Assembly: GCF_000306115.2 (NCBI RefSeq)
Contig: NZ_AKWX02000016.1
Location: 1-64,000, forward strand
DNA: 64,000 nt
Origin: Leptospira wolffii serovar Khorat str. Khorat-H2
GTDB lineage: Bacteria > Spirochaetota > Leptospiria > Leptospirales > Leptospiraceae
Reading direction: 5' to 3'
This document shows, one piece after another, positions 47,620 to 56,733 of the stretch (within the stretch, counting starts at the first letter, position 1; each line of letters begins with the position of its first letter). Made by a program: the position numbers and the translations under genes. Under the pieces are notes generated by a model that saw only the letters and a program-made list of their open reading frames with translations, made no database searches and was not told where the DNA came from.

Positions 47620-50600
47620 CTATTTTTTCTTCTTGGTTCCGCCCTTTTTCGGATTGGATTCCACGCCTTTCGCCCATTCCTCCAGAGAAGAATTAGCGGA
47701 TACGTTATGCGGATCTATTTCCGGATGGCCGGATATTCTCGCCGTCATGTCAGGGCGGAATTGGGTCTCTATCCACTCTCTGAACTTATCAATTCCTCCA
47801 AAGATGGAAGGAACCACGATTAGAGTTACCAATGTGGAGAGGATCAAGCCTCCTATGATTGCGATACCCATCGCGGTCCTGGACTTTGCGGCTTCTCCCA
47901 ATCCTAATGCGATGGGAACCGTTCCCATGATCATCGCGATCGAGGTCATTAGGATCGGACGGAGACGAATCAGTCCCGCCTCAAAGATCGCCTCGTTTCG
48001 GCTGATCCCTCTATCGTGGATCGCCTGCATTGCATAATCCACGAGTAGGATCGAGTTCTTGGCCACGAGTCCCATGAGTAGGATGAGCCCGATCATGGAG
48101 AAGATATTCAACATCTCTCCCGTCAAGAAGAGGGCGAAGAACGCTCCGGAGATCGCAGGAGGGATTGCAAATAGGATCGTTACCGGAGTGATGAATGACT
48201 CGTATAAGGATGATAATACGAGATAGATGAAGATCAGAGCCAATCCGAAAGCGATGATCACGTTCAAAAAGAGTTCCTTCAAATCTTCCGACTGTCCTTG
48301 GAAATTGAATCGGATTCCCGTAGGAGGAGGAAGTTCTTTGGTAAGAATCTTTGTAGCCTCGTCCATGGCGGTTCCGATCGCTCCTCCCGGAGCCAGGTTT
48401 GCGTTGATCACCACAGCTCTAGCTCTATCGATACGGTTGATCCGGGACGGTCCCAGGTTTTCCTTGCCGGAGCTGATCGCGGTGAGAGGAATCAAGCGGT
48501 TCGCTATATTCGGGACCTTGGTCTGGCCATAAGCGGCTCTCAGGTTTCTTTGCTCCGGTCTAAGCCTCATTCGGACCTCGTACTCCAAGCCCTTATCGTA
48601 GAATTTGCTGACCTGGTCCCCCGCGATCTGATATCTCAGTTCCGAACCGGCTACTCCGGGCAACACTCCCACAAGTTGCATTCTGGAATTATCCAATACG
48701 ATCTGGTATTCGGGTTTTCCTCCTCGGAAATCCGAGTCTAAATCCGCCAACTCTTTGATCGTCTTCAAGCGTTCTATTAGTTTTTTAGAATATGCTTCGA
48801 TTTCTTCCAGGTTATTGCCTTTTAGAACCAACTGGAACGGATATTGGACCCCGCCTCCCACTGCCGAATAATCCGAGACTGCCGGTCGAGCATAATCGTA
48901 TGCCTTCAGCATCTTACGGATTTCTTCCTTGATGGATGTAGTATCCTTGCTTCTTTTTTTGGAGGAAACTAAGGCGATTGCGAGAACCGCAGTATTCGGT
49001 TCTCCTCCGTCAGGCTTACCGATGGTGATTGCGATTTTATCCATCTCGGGGAACTTTTGGAGTTCCGCGAGTACCTTATCCGAGACTTCCTTGGTTCCTT
49101 GCAGACTGGTTCCCGGCGGAAGGTCCAGGGTCACCATGAATTCTCCCTGGTCGTTCGCTGGTAAGAAGGTCTTTTTCACGAAAAAGCAATTTACGAAACC
49201 GGAAAGTACGAATATCGCCAGCGTTAAGAGGATGATTTTTCCGGGATGTGCGAGAGCATATTTCATGATGATCCCGTACATCCTCTCCAGCCAAGTCTGG
49301 AAACGATCGAATGCCTCCACGGCTCGGTTCTTTTTGTCGTGAGTCAGTTTTCCGGCAAAGTAAGCGGAAAGCATGGGAGCCACAAACAATCCGTCGAAGA
49401 GGGAGATGATCATGGCGAATACCACGGTCAATCCGAACTGCTTGAAAAATTGTCCTACGATTCCGGAGAGAAATCCTACCGGGAAGAATACGGCGATCAC
49501 AGTTAAGGAGGTCCCGATTACGGCCAACGCCACTTCCATGGTTCCTTTCTCTGCGGCTTCCAATACGGTGGCGCCTTCTTCCAATTTACGGAAAATATTC
49601 TCTCGGACCACGATGGCGTCGTCCACCAACAGACCCACGGCCAACGACAAGGCCAAGAGAGTCATAACGTTTATCGTGAAACCCATCACCCACATGATGA
49701 TAAAGGCTCCGAGTAGCGAGTTGGGAAGAGCGAGTCCCGTGATCACCGTGGACCTTATATTTCCTAAGAAGAAATAGACCGTGATGACCGCGAGTAGGAT
49801 CCCTAAAACGATGGCTTCCGTCACGTCTTCCACGTTATAGCGTATCCATTTGGATCCGTCCCGAATGAGTCGGATTTTGGGTTTTCCCGCTAAAGGTTGG
49901 ATGTCTGCGTTGAGTTTATCGATTCTCTTCAACACCTCGTCGGCCACGGCGACCGTATTCGCTCCGGATTGTTTGTATACGTCTATGAATAATGCCGGTT
50001 TCAATTCCCTTTCGGTCACGGGTTCCTTGGCCCCTGTGATTTTACCTATGGTTCTCTTGATTCTTCCCGGGAGTTGTTTCATCCAGAGGAAAGGGTGGTT
50101 CAATAGACCGGCTTCTTCCTCTTCGATTTCGTCGCTTTTCGGAGCCCATAGATATCCCAGGGTTTCCTCGTCCTCAGTTCCGTCTCTTACGGAGCCGAGT
50201 TCTTTGATGAGAACGGAGTTACCCACGTCCCCGCCGAAGGAAACGATCGTGTTCTCGATCTGGGAAAGGGATTCGTATCTTCCCAGAGTTCTATAAGAAG
50301 TTTCTTTATTACCTAAATCGAATTTACCTACGGGAACGTTCAATCCCGCGGTCTTAAGGCGGTTTGCGATGACCACCATCGGCATTTGGTAGGCTGCGAG
50401 TTTGTTTCGATCCAATTCGATCTGGATCTCCCTTCTCGTTCCTCCCACGAGTTTTACCGAACCCACTCCCGCGATTTGTTCCAATTTCGATTTAACGGTT
50501 TCCTTAGCTAGGTCGTAGAGTTTTGCCTGATCCAAATCCGCGAATACCGCTAATCGAATGATGGGTTGGTCGGCGGGATCGAAACGAACCACCTTAGGTT

Positions 50601-50973
50601 CCTTGATCCCGTCCGGCAACTTAGGACGGACCAAGGCGGTTTTATCACGGAATTGTTGCTCTGCGTATTTGATATCCGTGGAAAGTGTGAATTCTCCGAA
50701 AACCACGGAGACTCCTTCCTGGTTTCGGGACGTGATCTTCTTTAATCCTGAGATGGAGGAAAGTTCCTCTTCGAGAGGCTTGGAAATCAATTCCTCGATT
50801 TCCTCCGGTCCCGCTCCGGGATAGATCGTGGTAACGGACACGACCGGGATATTTACGTCCGGAAAGAGATCCACACCCATTTTACTGAGGGAGAAGATCC
50901 CTGTGATCAACATCAGAATGACTAAGCTTGTGATAAAGATCGGACGTTTGATGGAAAGGAGCGCTATATTCAA
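47620..50973 (-). CDS. RND-type efflux pump, AcrB/MexB family
   Basis: A 1117-residue inner-membrane proton-driven exporter with 12 TM helices and two large periplasmic loops. Seen: N-terminal ALLSIKRPIFITSLVILMLI, MGVDLFPDVNIPVVSVTTIY, YPGAGPEEIE, TM4 LALSLAVGLLVDDAIVVREN with the proton-relay Asp-Asp pair, and GLILLMGLVAKNSILLVDYA in the second half. Compared with AcrB, about 50 extra residues lie between SVRDG (265) and KPALFIDVYKQSGANT (325), strongly acidic then hydrophobic. The C-terminal tail is long and lysine-rich. No membrane-fusion or TolC gene adjoins it. Confidence 0.93.
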   Translation of the reverse strand: MNIALLSIKRPIFITSLVILMLITGIFSLSKMGVDLFPDVNIPVVSVTTIYPGAGPEEIEELISKPLEEELSSISGLKKITSRNQEGVSVVFGEFTLSTDIKYAEQQFRDKTALVRPKLPDGIKEPKVVRFDPADQPIIRLAVFADLDQAKLYDLAKETVKSKLEQIAGVGSVKLVGGTRREIQIELDRNKLAAYQMPMVVIANRLKTAGLNVPVGKFDLGNKETSYRTLGRYESLSQIENTIVSFGGDVGNSVLIKELGSVRDGTEDEETLGYLWAPKSDEIEEEEAGLLNHPFLWMKQLPGRIKRTIGKITGAKEPVTERELKPALFIDVYKQSGANTVAVADEVLKRIDKLNADIQPLAGKPKIRLIRDGSKWIRYNVEDVTEAIVLGILLAVITVYFFLGNIRSTVITGLALPNSLLGAFIIMWVMGFTINVMTLLALSLAVGLLVDDAIVVRENIFRKLEEGATVLEAAEKGTMEVALAVIGTSLTVIAVFFPVGFLSGIVGQFFKQFGLTVVFAMIISLFDGLFVAPMLSAYFAGKLTHDKKNRAVEAFDRFQTWLERMYGIIMKYALAHPGKIILLTLAIFVLSGFVNCFFVKKTFLPANDQGEFMVTLDLPPGTSLQGTKEVSDKVLAELQKFPEMDKIAITIGKPDGGEPNTAVLAIALVSSKKRSKDTTSIKEEIRKMLKAYDYARPAVSDYSAVGGGVQYPFQLVLKGNNLEEIEAYSKKLIERLKTIKELADLDSDFRGGKPEYQIVLDNSRMQLVGVLPGVAGSELRYQIAGDQVSKFYDKGLEYEVRMRLRPEQRNLRAAYGQTKVPNIANRLIPLTAISSGKENLGPSRINRIDRARAVVINANLAPGGAIGTAMDEATKILTKELPPPTGIRFNFQGQSEDLKELFLNVIIAFGLALIFIYLVLSSLYESFITPVTILFAIPPAISGAFFALFLTGEMLNIFSMIGLILLMGLVAKNSILLVDYAMQAIHDRGISRNEAIFEAGLIRLRPILMTSIAMIMGTVPIALGLGEAAKSRTAMGIAIIGGLILSTLVTLIVVPSIFGGIDKFREWIETQFRPDMTARISGHPEIDPHNVSANSSLEEWAKGVESNPKKGGTKKKK

Positions 50974-51339
50974 GTTGCCTCCGGAGGTCTTAGGATCCGG
51001 GAATCAAATCTCGGAAGCCGACCAGGACCTCAAGGAATCCAATTAGACCGGTTCCCGAATTTTCGGAAAGAAATTCGTGAACAGGAGTCGGGAAATTTGG
51101 AAGAAATGGTTTTAAGCCAGGACTAACTTACTCGGAGGAAAAGAATTCGGCGCCTTGGATTCTTATCCCGAACCGGCGAGTTGGCAGACATAAGCGAATT
51201 CCGTTCGGAATTTTTCGCGATCCGCTAAACGAATACGATCCTTACCGGTGCTTGGAGACCGGGATCGATCCGATGAAAAAATCGGCTTCCGATAGTCGCC
51301 CTTCGAGAAGAGCATCAGAAAAATCTAAGATAAAAGCTC
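50974..51339. other. 366-bp gap upstream of RND pump
   Basis: No gene. It must hold the RND promoter. AAGAGC (51309-51314) and AGCTCTT further right could pair loosely as the end of the DegT-like transcript, with a large loop; I do not score it as a terminator. Confidence 0.4.
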
Positions 51340-52440
51340 TTAGTAGATTCTACGGATCGCTTGGGAAATTCTCTGGATATTATCCTTGGTCAGGTTAGGA
51401 TAAATCGGAATGCAATGTCCCCTCTGATACAATCTTTCTCCGTTAGGAAACTCGGAATTCGGAAGATCCAGAATATGATGGATGGGTTCTGAAACGGTTC
51501 TACGAGTACCGATTTGCAGGGATCTAAAATATCTCTCAACCTGCTCGTAATTTCCAGGGGCCACGATTACGAAGCGATTGAAAGTCTCCGTACTAGGATC
51601 GTTGAAATGAGAACCTACCTGGGAACCTTGGATAGATTGCAGATAGACCTGCGCGATTTTCCTTTTTCTCTCCAGAATCACTCCCAAATTAGAGAGCTGT
51701 TCGATTCCTAGAGCCGCTTGGTAATCGATCATATCGTAATCCAGTCTAGGTTGCCCTTCTCTTCGAGCGTAAGGTTCTTTGCCGTCCTTGCGGGCGCGGA
51801 TCTTTTTGGCGATGGAATCGTCGTCCGTACAGATCAGAGCCCCGTTTCCTGTGGTAATTAGGAATTCTACGGAAAGACCGCAAATGGAAATCTTTCCTTG
51901 TTTTCCTGGAGTGAAGGTTTCCGTGCGGGCACCTACCGCCTCGGAGAAATCTTCGATTACCGGTCTTCCTTTGAAGTCGTACTTGGAAAAGTCGATCAGG
52001 GAACCGAAGGTATGATCCACTATGACGGCTTTAATGGAATCGTCTTCCAAGGACTTAGCGAGTTCCTGAGGACAGACATGAAAGGAATGTTTTTCCAGAT
52101 CCAAAACGGCGGGCTGGGCCTGGATTAAAAAGATAGCATCTAAAGCGGCGAGAGGAGCGAAAGTGGAGAGAGCTACTTTGTCTCCCGGTTGGATCTCCAA
52201 CGCCAAAAGAGCCAGATGATAAGCCGCAGTCAGGCTGTTTGCGGAGACGACTTGCTTGGTCCTAAAAGTGGAAGAAAACGCTTTCTCGAATTTATGAGTC
52301 ACCGATCCGGAAGAAAGTTGGTCTTCTACCAAAGCCTCCAAAACGGTTTTCAAGTCTTCCCGGGAGAGGGTAGGTTTATTGTACTCAATATCCGTTTTTT
52401 TTCGGTTTGGTTTCTCTAAAACTTCTGTTTCCGCGCTCAT
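51340..52440 (-). CDS. DegT/DnrJ/EryC1-fold protein lacking the PLP lysine
   Basis: A 366-residue fold type I aminotransferase-like protein of the sugar aminotransferase family: YNKPTLSREDLKTVLEALVE, ANSLTAAYHLALLALEIQPG, VIVDHTFG and VIEDFSEAVGA (conserved PLP-contacting Asp164). At the internal-aldimine site the family reads SFHPTKNITTGEGGA. Here the ungapped alignment is GLSVEFLITTGNGAL, so Phe193 stands where Lys is required, and the E of GEGG is Asn. It probably cannot form the usual Schiff base. A regulatory, scaffold or altered-chemistry role (as in the His-containing ColD) is possible. It stands alone, with no sugar nucleotide genes nearby. Confidence 0.8.
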   Translation of the reverse strand: MSAETEVLEKPNRKKTDIEYNKPTLSREDLKTVLEALVEDQLSSGSVTHKFEKAFSSTFRTKQVVSANSLTAAYHLALLALEIQPGDKVALSTFAPLAALDAIFLIQAQPAVLDLEKHSFHVCPQELAKSLEDDSIKAVIVDHTFGSLIDFSKYDFKGRPVIEDFSEAVGARTETFTPGKQGKISICGLSVEFLITTGNGALICTDDDSIAKKIRARKDGKEPYARREGQPRLDYDMIDYQAALGIEQLSNLGVILERKRKIAQVYLQSIQGSQVGSHFNDPSTETFNRFVIVAPGNYEQVERYFRSLQIGTRRTVSEPIHHILDLPNSEFPNGERLYQRGHCIPIYPNLTKDNIQRISQAIRRIY

Positions 52441-52616
52441 TGGCCTTCTCAGGTTCTAATAACTTTATTATGTCGCATTATAACCGAAGTACAAGGCCAG
52501 TAAAGATATTTTTCGAAAATACCCTTCACCGGCCTGGATCGGTAGCTACCGCGACAGGTTTCGATTATCTATAGAATTGTCTAGACATTTTTAGTACAAG
52601 AAAAAAACGTCCCCGA

Positions 52617-52832
52617 TCAGTTTCCCGTGATCTTGTTTCGGATTCCGATCCAAATCTCGGGCAAGTACGCTCCTATAAAAATCAGGGCGAGTCCGGTATA
52701 GGTCCATTTATTGAAATAGGATTCGCCGGTGAACCGAAGGGTAGCGACGTTAATGATGGTGATCCACCATCCGAATACGATGATGCCCGCACCGATTAGA
52801 TTGGGGAAGATGAAGCCTAGAATTTTTGACAT
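52617..52832 (-). CDS. Small membrane protein
   Basis: A 71-residue protein with two TM helices (residues 7-29 and 47-62) joined by a short polar loop (TLRFTGESYFNKW). AGGAAA lies upstream of ATG 52832. Short, hydrophobic and with no known domain, but well-formed enough to call. Function unknown. Confidence 0.55.
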   Translation of the reverse strand: MSKILGFIFPNLIGAGIIVFGWWITIINVATLRFTGESYFNKWTYTGLALIFIGAYLPEIWIGIRNKITGN

Positions 52833-53018
52833 GGCAAAGGTTTCCTGAATTGGATTTGGCTCCGAAGTATCGAGGAAAGGATTTCCAATTCAAGCCGTTT
52901 TTCCGAAACCCCTTTTTCGGCTTAAGAAAGACTAGATTTCTGGTTGCGACGAATCGGACTCGGATGAGTACTTTCTATCGGGAAGATTCCGGACCGATAT
53001 AAAGGGTCTTCGAAAAAC

Positions 53019-54038
53019 ATGAAAGAAGAACTAGACAAAGATTTAGACCCGGAAATCGAACCTAGGGAGATGAATCCCACCGAGTATAGACTTCTTACAT
53101 TATTGTTTCATTTTTTCCGTTTTCCGGACGGGCTGACCTTGAGTTCTCTTCGCAAGATCATGGAAGGCTTTTACGATAACGAGAACAAGGACTCGGATCG
53201 CAGAAAACTTTCCAGAGACATCGAGGAATTGGAATCCTTAGGATTTCATATCAAATATTATCCCCAAAAGAACGGAAAGGATTTCGTATATGTTCTCTCC
53301 AAGGATCCTCTTTCCAAATCTTTGCAATTCTCGGAAGAGGAGCTAAGAGAGATATCCGCGCTTCTGCTCAAAGGATTTTCCGAATCTCCAAAATACGAAT
53401 TGTACACTGCCGCTCGAAAAATATTCGCGGGAGATCTGAGTTATTATCCGGAATTGGGAGATTCCGCATCCGATTCGGAGGAAGAAGCGGGAGAAACCGC
53501 TTTTGCCGTGCTCGACGCGCTCAAGAACAAGGTGCCTATCCGAATCCGATATTATAAGAATTTTCCCGAAGATTCCTATCTGAGGGAGGTGGACCCGATC
53601 CGACTCATCCGAAAGAGAGGCTCGGACCATTACCTACTCGCATACGATAGGGAAGACAAGGAAAGAAAGCGTTTCATTCTGCCCAAGATACAATCGGTGG
53701 AGGTCCTACAAGGGGATTTTCTTTACCAGTCCAGGGGAGCCAAGCGGGAAACCGAGGAGGACCTGATCGTTCATGCGGCCTTGTTCCCGGTGCATGGGCC
53801 CAAGGAAGTGCAGTGGATTTGCAAGGAAGAGGGGCTTGTCAAAACCAAATTGTTCCTGAGCGGAATCGAATATAAGGAAGAAGGAAATCGACTGTCTTTC
53901 CGATCCACGAACCTGGAAGGATTATTACCTTTTCTTTGGCGATGGCCCGAGGCGATAGAGACGATCTCCCCTCCGGAATTGAACGAGCTATATCAAAATT
54001 CCATAAAACAGACGTATAAGTTGTACGAAACCGTATAG
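53019..54038 (+). CDS. WYL-domain transcriptional regulator
   Basis: A 339-residue regulator. N-terminal winged HTH (residues 20-90: EYRLLTLLFHFFRFPDGLTL, DRRKLSRDIEELESLGFHIK, typical of DeoR-like WYL proteins), then a WYL domain (about 165-250) with IRIRYYKNFPEDSYLREVDP and LRKRGSDHYLLAYD-type strands. These proteins bind DNA and sense nucleic acid or nucleotide ligands, controlling repair or stress genes. A second WYL protein lies 8.7 kb downstream. Start ATG 53019. Confidence 0.82.
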   Translation: MKEELDKDLDPEIEPREMNPTEYRLLTLLFHFFRFPDGLTLSSLRKIMEGFYDNENKDSDRRKLSRDIEELESLGFHIKYYPQKNGKDFVYVLSKDPLSKSLQFSEEELREISALLLKGFSESPKYELYTAARKIFAGDLSYYPELGDSASDSEEEAGETAFAVLDALKNKVPIRIRYYKNFPEDSYLREVDPIRLIRKRGSDHYLLAYDREDKERKRFILPKIQSVEVLQGDFLYQSRGAKRETEEDLIVHAALFPVHGPKEVQWICKEEGLVKTKLFLSGIEYKEEGNRLSFRSTNLEGLLPFLWRWPEAIETISPPELNELYQNSIKQTYKLYETV

Positions 54039-54179
54039 ATTCGGGCCTCATCCTCACCTAGGATCGGACCGGGCTGGCTTCGACAAATTACGTTGCGAAA
54101 AAAGTCCTAAGGTTGCGTGAAAAATCCTGATTTACGTAAAAAACTATAAACCCATTCTAACGAAAATCCAAAGAAAACC

Positions 54180-55442
54180 ATGAAATTAAGATTCGTATTC
54201 CTGTTACTATTCTTCGCCCAAATCCTTTTCAATCTCGTGATGAAATATCTCTCGTACCAAGGAGATCCTTCTCCGGAATTACATGAAAGAATCCTAAAGT
54301 ATTTCACCGAAGCCGATATCCAAGCCGGAACGGAATACGACAGAAGAGGATTTTTCGTCTCCATACTTTCCTCTTTGATCGATTTTGCAATCGCGGGTCT
54401 ATTCGTATTCACCCCTTTGGCCGCGCGATTGGAGGCATTATTAGAATCCAAGATGAAAAGCAGATTCGAATTCTTAAGATACGTGGCGGTCGTTTTTCTA
54501 TTTTTCAGCTCATTTTATCTCTTGGATTTTCTGGTTTCCCTACCTTTCAGCTATTATTTCGGATTCGTTCTCGAACATGAGTTCGAATTCTCTAAAATGA
54601 CTTTCGGAGATTGGGTGATTCTGAAAGGAAAATCCTTCTTGCTGAGCTGGTTGTTCGGTTCGATCGGAATCCTGATCGTATCCCTGGTCTTGAAGTATTT
54701 GCGTAAGGCTTGGATCTTCGTAATGCCGGGAGTGTCTCTCGCCTTCGGGTTAATCGCATCCGTACTTTATCCGGTGGTTATCACTCCCATCTTTTACGAT
54801 TTTCATCCCATCCAGGAAGGAAGTTTGAAATCCAAAATCCTATCGCTTTGCGATCACGCGGGCATCCGAGTGGAAAACGTTTTCGTAATCGAAGAAAGTA
54901 AATATTCCGGACACACGAACGCCTATTTCACAGGATGGGGAGAAAACCGGAAAATTTTCCTGTACGACACGCTCATCCAAAATCATACGGAAGAGGAAGT
55001 GGTGAGCGTGCTCGGACACGAGATCGGGCATTGGGTGCATAATCACCAGCTCATAGATATTACTCTTAGCACGTTCGAAGTCTTTCTACTTTGCTTGGTG
55101 CTTTCCTATGTTTTCCGCAAAGCCAAAGAAGAAGGGTCTCTAACGTTAAAGGAATTCTATTCTCCTTCCAGTTTTCCTTTTCTTTTTCTGGTGCTTTCCG
55201 TGATCGGGACCCTTACCCAGCCCGCCTCCAGTTCTCTTTCCCGGAAGTTCGAAGTCGAAGCGGATAAGGAGGCTTTGGTGCTTACTGAGGACAAAAAATC
55301 CTTCATCAGTACCGAAATCAAATTGGCCAGGGACAATAAATCCCGATTGGATCCTCATCCTTGGGAAGTATTCTATTATCATTCCCACCCGACCGCTTTG
55401 GAGAGAATCGAATTTGCGGAAGCTTGGAAGCAATCGGATTAA
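54180..55442 (+). CDS. M48 zinc metallopeptidase, Ste24/CAAX protease-like
   Basis: A 420-residue membrane protease with several TM helices in residues 1-210, then the zinc site HEIGHWVHNH near residue 280 (HExxH) and the third ligand Glu in FEVEADKEALVL near 360. The layout follows the CAAX prenyl protease 1/Ste24 family, with DSLIQNHTEEEVVSVLGHE-like spacing before HEIGH. In bacteria such enzymes act in membrane-protein quality control. Start ATG 54180 with a weak Shine-Dalgarno. It is convergent with the DJ-1-like gene. Confidence 0.9.
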   Translation: MKLRFVFLLLFFAQILFNLVMKYLSYQGDPSPELHERILKYFTEADIQAGTEYDRRGFFVSILSSLIDFAIAGLFVFTPLAARLEALLESKMKSRFEFLRYVAVVFLFFSSFYLLDFLVSLPFSYYFGFVLEHEFEFSKMTFGDWVILKGKSFLLSWLFGSIGILIVSLVLKYLRKAWIFVMPGVSLAFGLIASVLYPVVITPIFYDFHPIQEGSLKSKILSLCDHAGIRVENVFVIEESKYSGHTNAYFTGWGENRKIFLYDTLIQNHTEEEVVSVLGHEIGHWVHNHQLIDITLSTFEVFLLCLVLSYVFRKAKEEGSLTLKEFYSPSSFPFLFLVLSVIGTLTQPASSSLSRKFEVEADKEALVLTEDKKSFISTEIKLARDNKSRLDPHPWEVFYYHSHPTALERIEFAEAWKQSD

Positions 55443-55459
55443 TCCACGATTTCTTTCGT

Positions 55460-56617
55460 CTACCTCCAGGCATATTCTATTTGTAAGGCTACGAAGGCCG
55501 CTGTAGTTTTTCCGAAACGTTCCGCGATTTCCAACAAGGCACGATCCAAGGATTTATTCGCAGGAATAGAGTTATAATATTCTAATGCGGTTTCCGAAGG
55601 ATCCAGATCCTTCCGGTCTTTATCCGGATGCAAGATAAGTCCTCCTTTCGTGCGGATTTGTTTCTTATTCTCGGACACGGAAATCGCGGCACTACGATAA
55701 GTGCGAGAATAAGCATCGGCAACCAAGGCGAGACTGACCTCGTCCGCATTTTCCGAAACTATTATGGGGATTTCTTCGTGGGACCAGAAGGAAAGAGTAT
55801 TCTTTACAACGGTCCAAATCGAATCCGATCCTAAATGAAAATCCTCGCTCTTGTGATTTCTATCCCAGCCCGAAGCTCCGAATTTTGACGCAATAGACAG
55901 TGCTTTTTCTTTTCCAACAATGGCTTCCACTAAGGCTAGGGATACGGGAATCGAAGCGGTTACTCCCGTAGTTGTAATGATTTTTCCGTCGATCACATAG
56001 CGACGGTTGCGGATCCATTTCGTGGACGGGAACTTCTTTTCCAGATCCGGAAAGGAATACCAATGTCCTGTCGCGGCTTTTTCTTGTAAAAGACCGGAAT
56101 GGGCGAGAATCCAAACCCCATCGCAGATTCCTATAACGGTCGCGCCCTTGGAGGCCTGGGACTTCAACCAAGAAGACACAACGGGGTTTTCGGAATTATG
56201 CATAGCCGGAACGACCACATAATCCGCTCCTTCAGGATACTTGGAATCAAAATAGGAAAGAGTCTCTCCGGTTTCCAGAACCAAGGCGGGAAAGAAACGA
56301 ATCGGACCGGGGTTCGTAGAGAGCGCGTGTACATCCGCAATCTCCGCCTGCTTTAAAATTCCGTAAGGAACCAGAAAATCGGTTAGCTCCGTATACTCGT
56401 TCTCACCGATCACCGCAATGACGGGGCGTTTGCGACCGAACCGACTTTTATAAGATTCTATCTTCTCGGTTCCTTCTTTAATTGTAGGAACCGGATCGGA
56501 GGCAAGGACTTCGCTACAATTCCAGAGTAGGATAGAGGAGAAGGCTAAAAATCCGAGACAAATCCAAATCGGACAAAATGTTCTAAATGGGGGAAAAGAT
56601 TTTGCTAAGAGTTTCAT
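55460..56617 (-). CDS. Exported DJ-1/PfpI-superfamily protein
   Basis: From ATG 56617 (385 residues). A hydrophobic leader, CPIWICLGFLAFSSILLWNC, suggests a signal or lipoprotein anchor. The first half is a glutamine-amidotransferase-1-like domain: RKRPVIAVIGENEYTELTDF and ATVIGICDGVWILAHSGLL with the nucleophile-elbow Cys. The second half (VSLALVADAYSRTYRSAAIS, KGGLILHPDK) looks like a degenerate repeat of the same fold. It resembles the sensory half of GlxA-type AraC regulators. It is divergent from a membrane AraC gene by about 115 bp, which suggests the two work together. Confidence 0.75.
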   Translation of the reverse strand: MKLLAKSFPPFRTFCPIWICLGFLAFSSILLWNCSEVLASDPVPTIKEGTEKIESYKSRFGRKRPVIAVIGENEYTELTDFLVPYGILKQAEIADVHALSTNPGPIRFFPALVLETGETLSYFDSKYPEGADYVVVPAMHNSENPVVSSWLKSQASKGATVIGICDGVWILAHSGLLQEKAATGHWYSFPDLEKKFPSTKWIRNRRYVIDGKIITTTGVTASIPVSLALVEAIVGKEKALSIASKFGASGWDRNHKSEDFHLGSDSIWTVVKNTLSFWSHEEIPIIVSENADEVSLALVADAYSRTYRSAAISVSENKKQIRTKGGLILHPDKDRKDLDPSETALEYYNSIPANKSLDRALLEIAERFGKTTAAFVALQIEYAWR

Positions 56618-56733
56618 ACCCGCATTCTCTCCCATTTTCGGGGTCCCGTCGTCCGTCCGGATACGGAAGGACCTAGAAAATCCAAGATCGGAAAAAAATC
56701 TGGACATCCTTCCTGAAACGAAATTCTTATTTC

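Noticed and set aside
48900..49800. Several plus-strand ORFs opposite the RND pump
   Set aside because: They are shadows of the long pump gene with no ribosome sites or sensible protein content.
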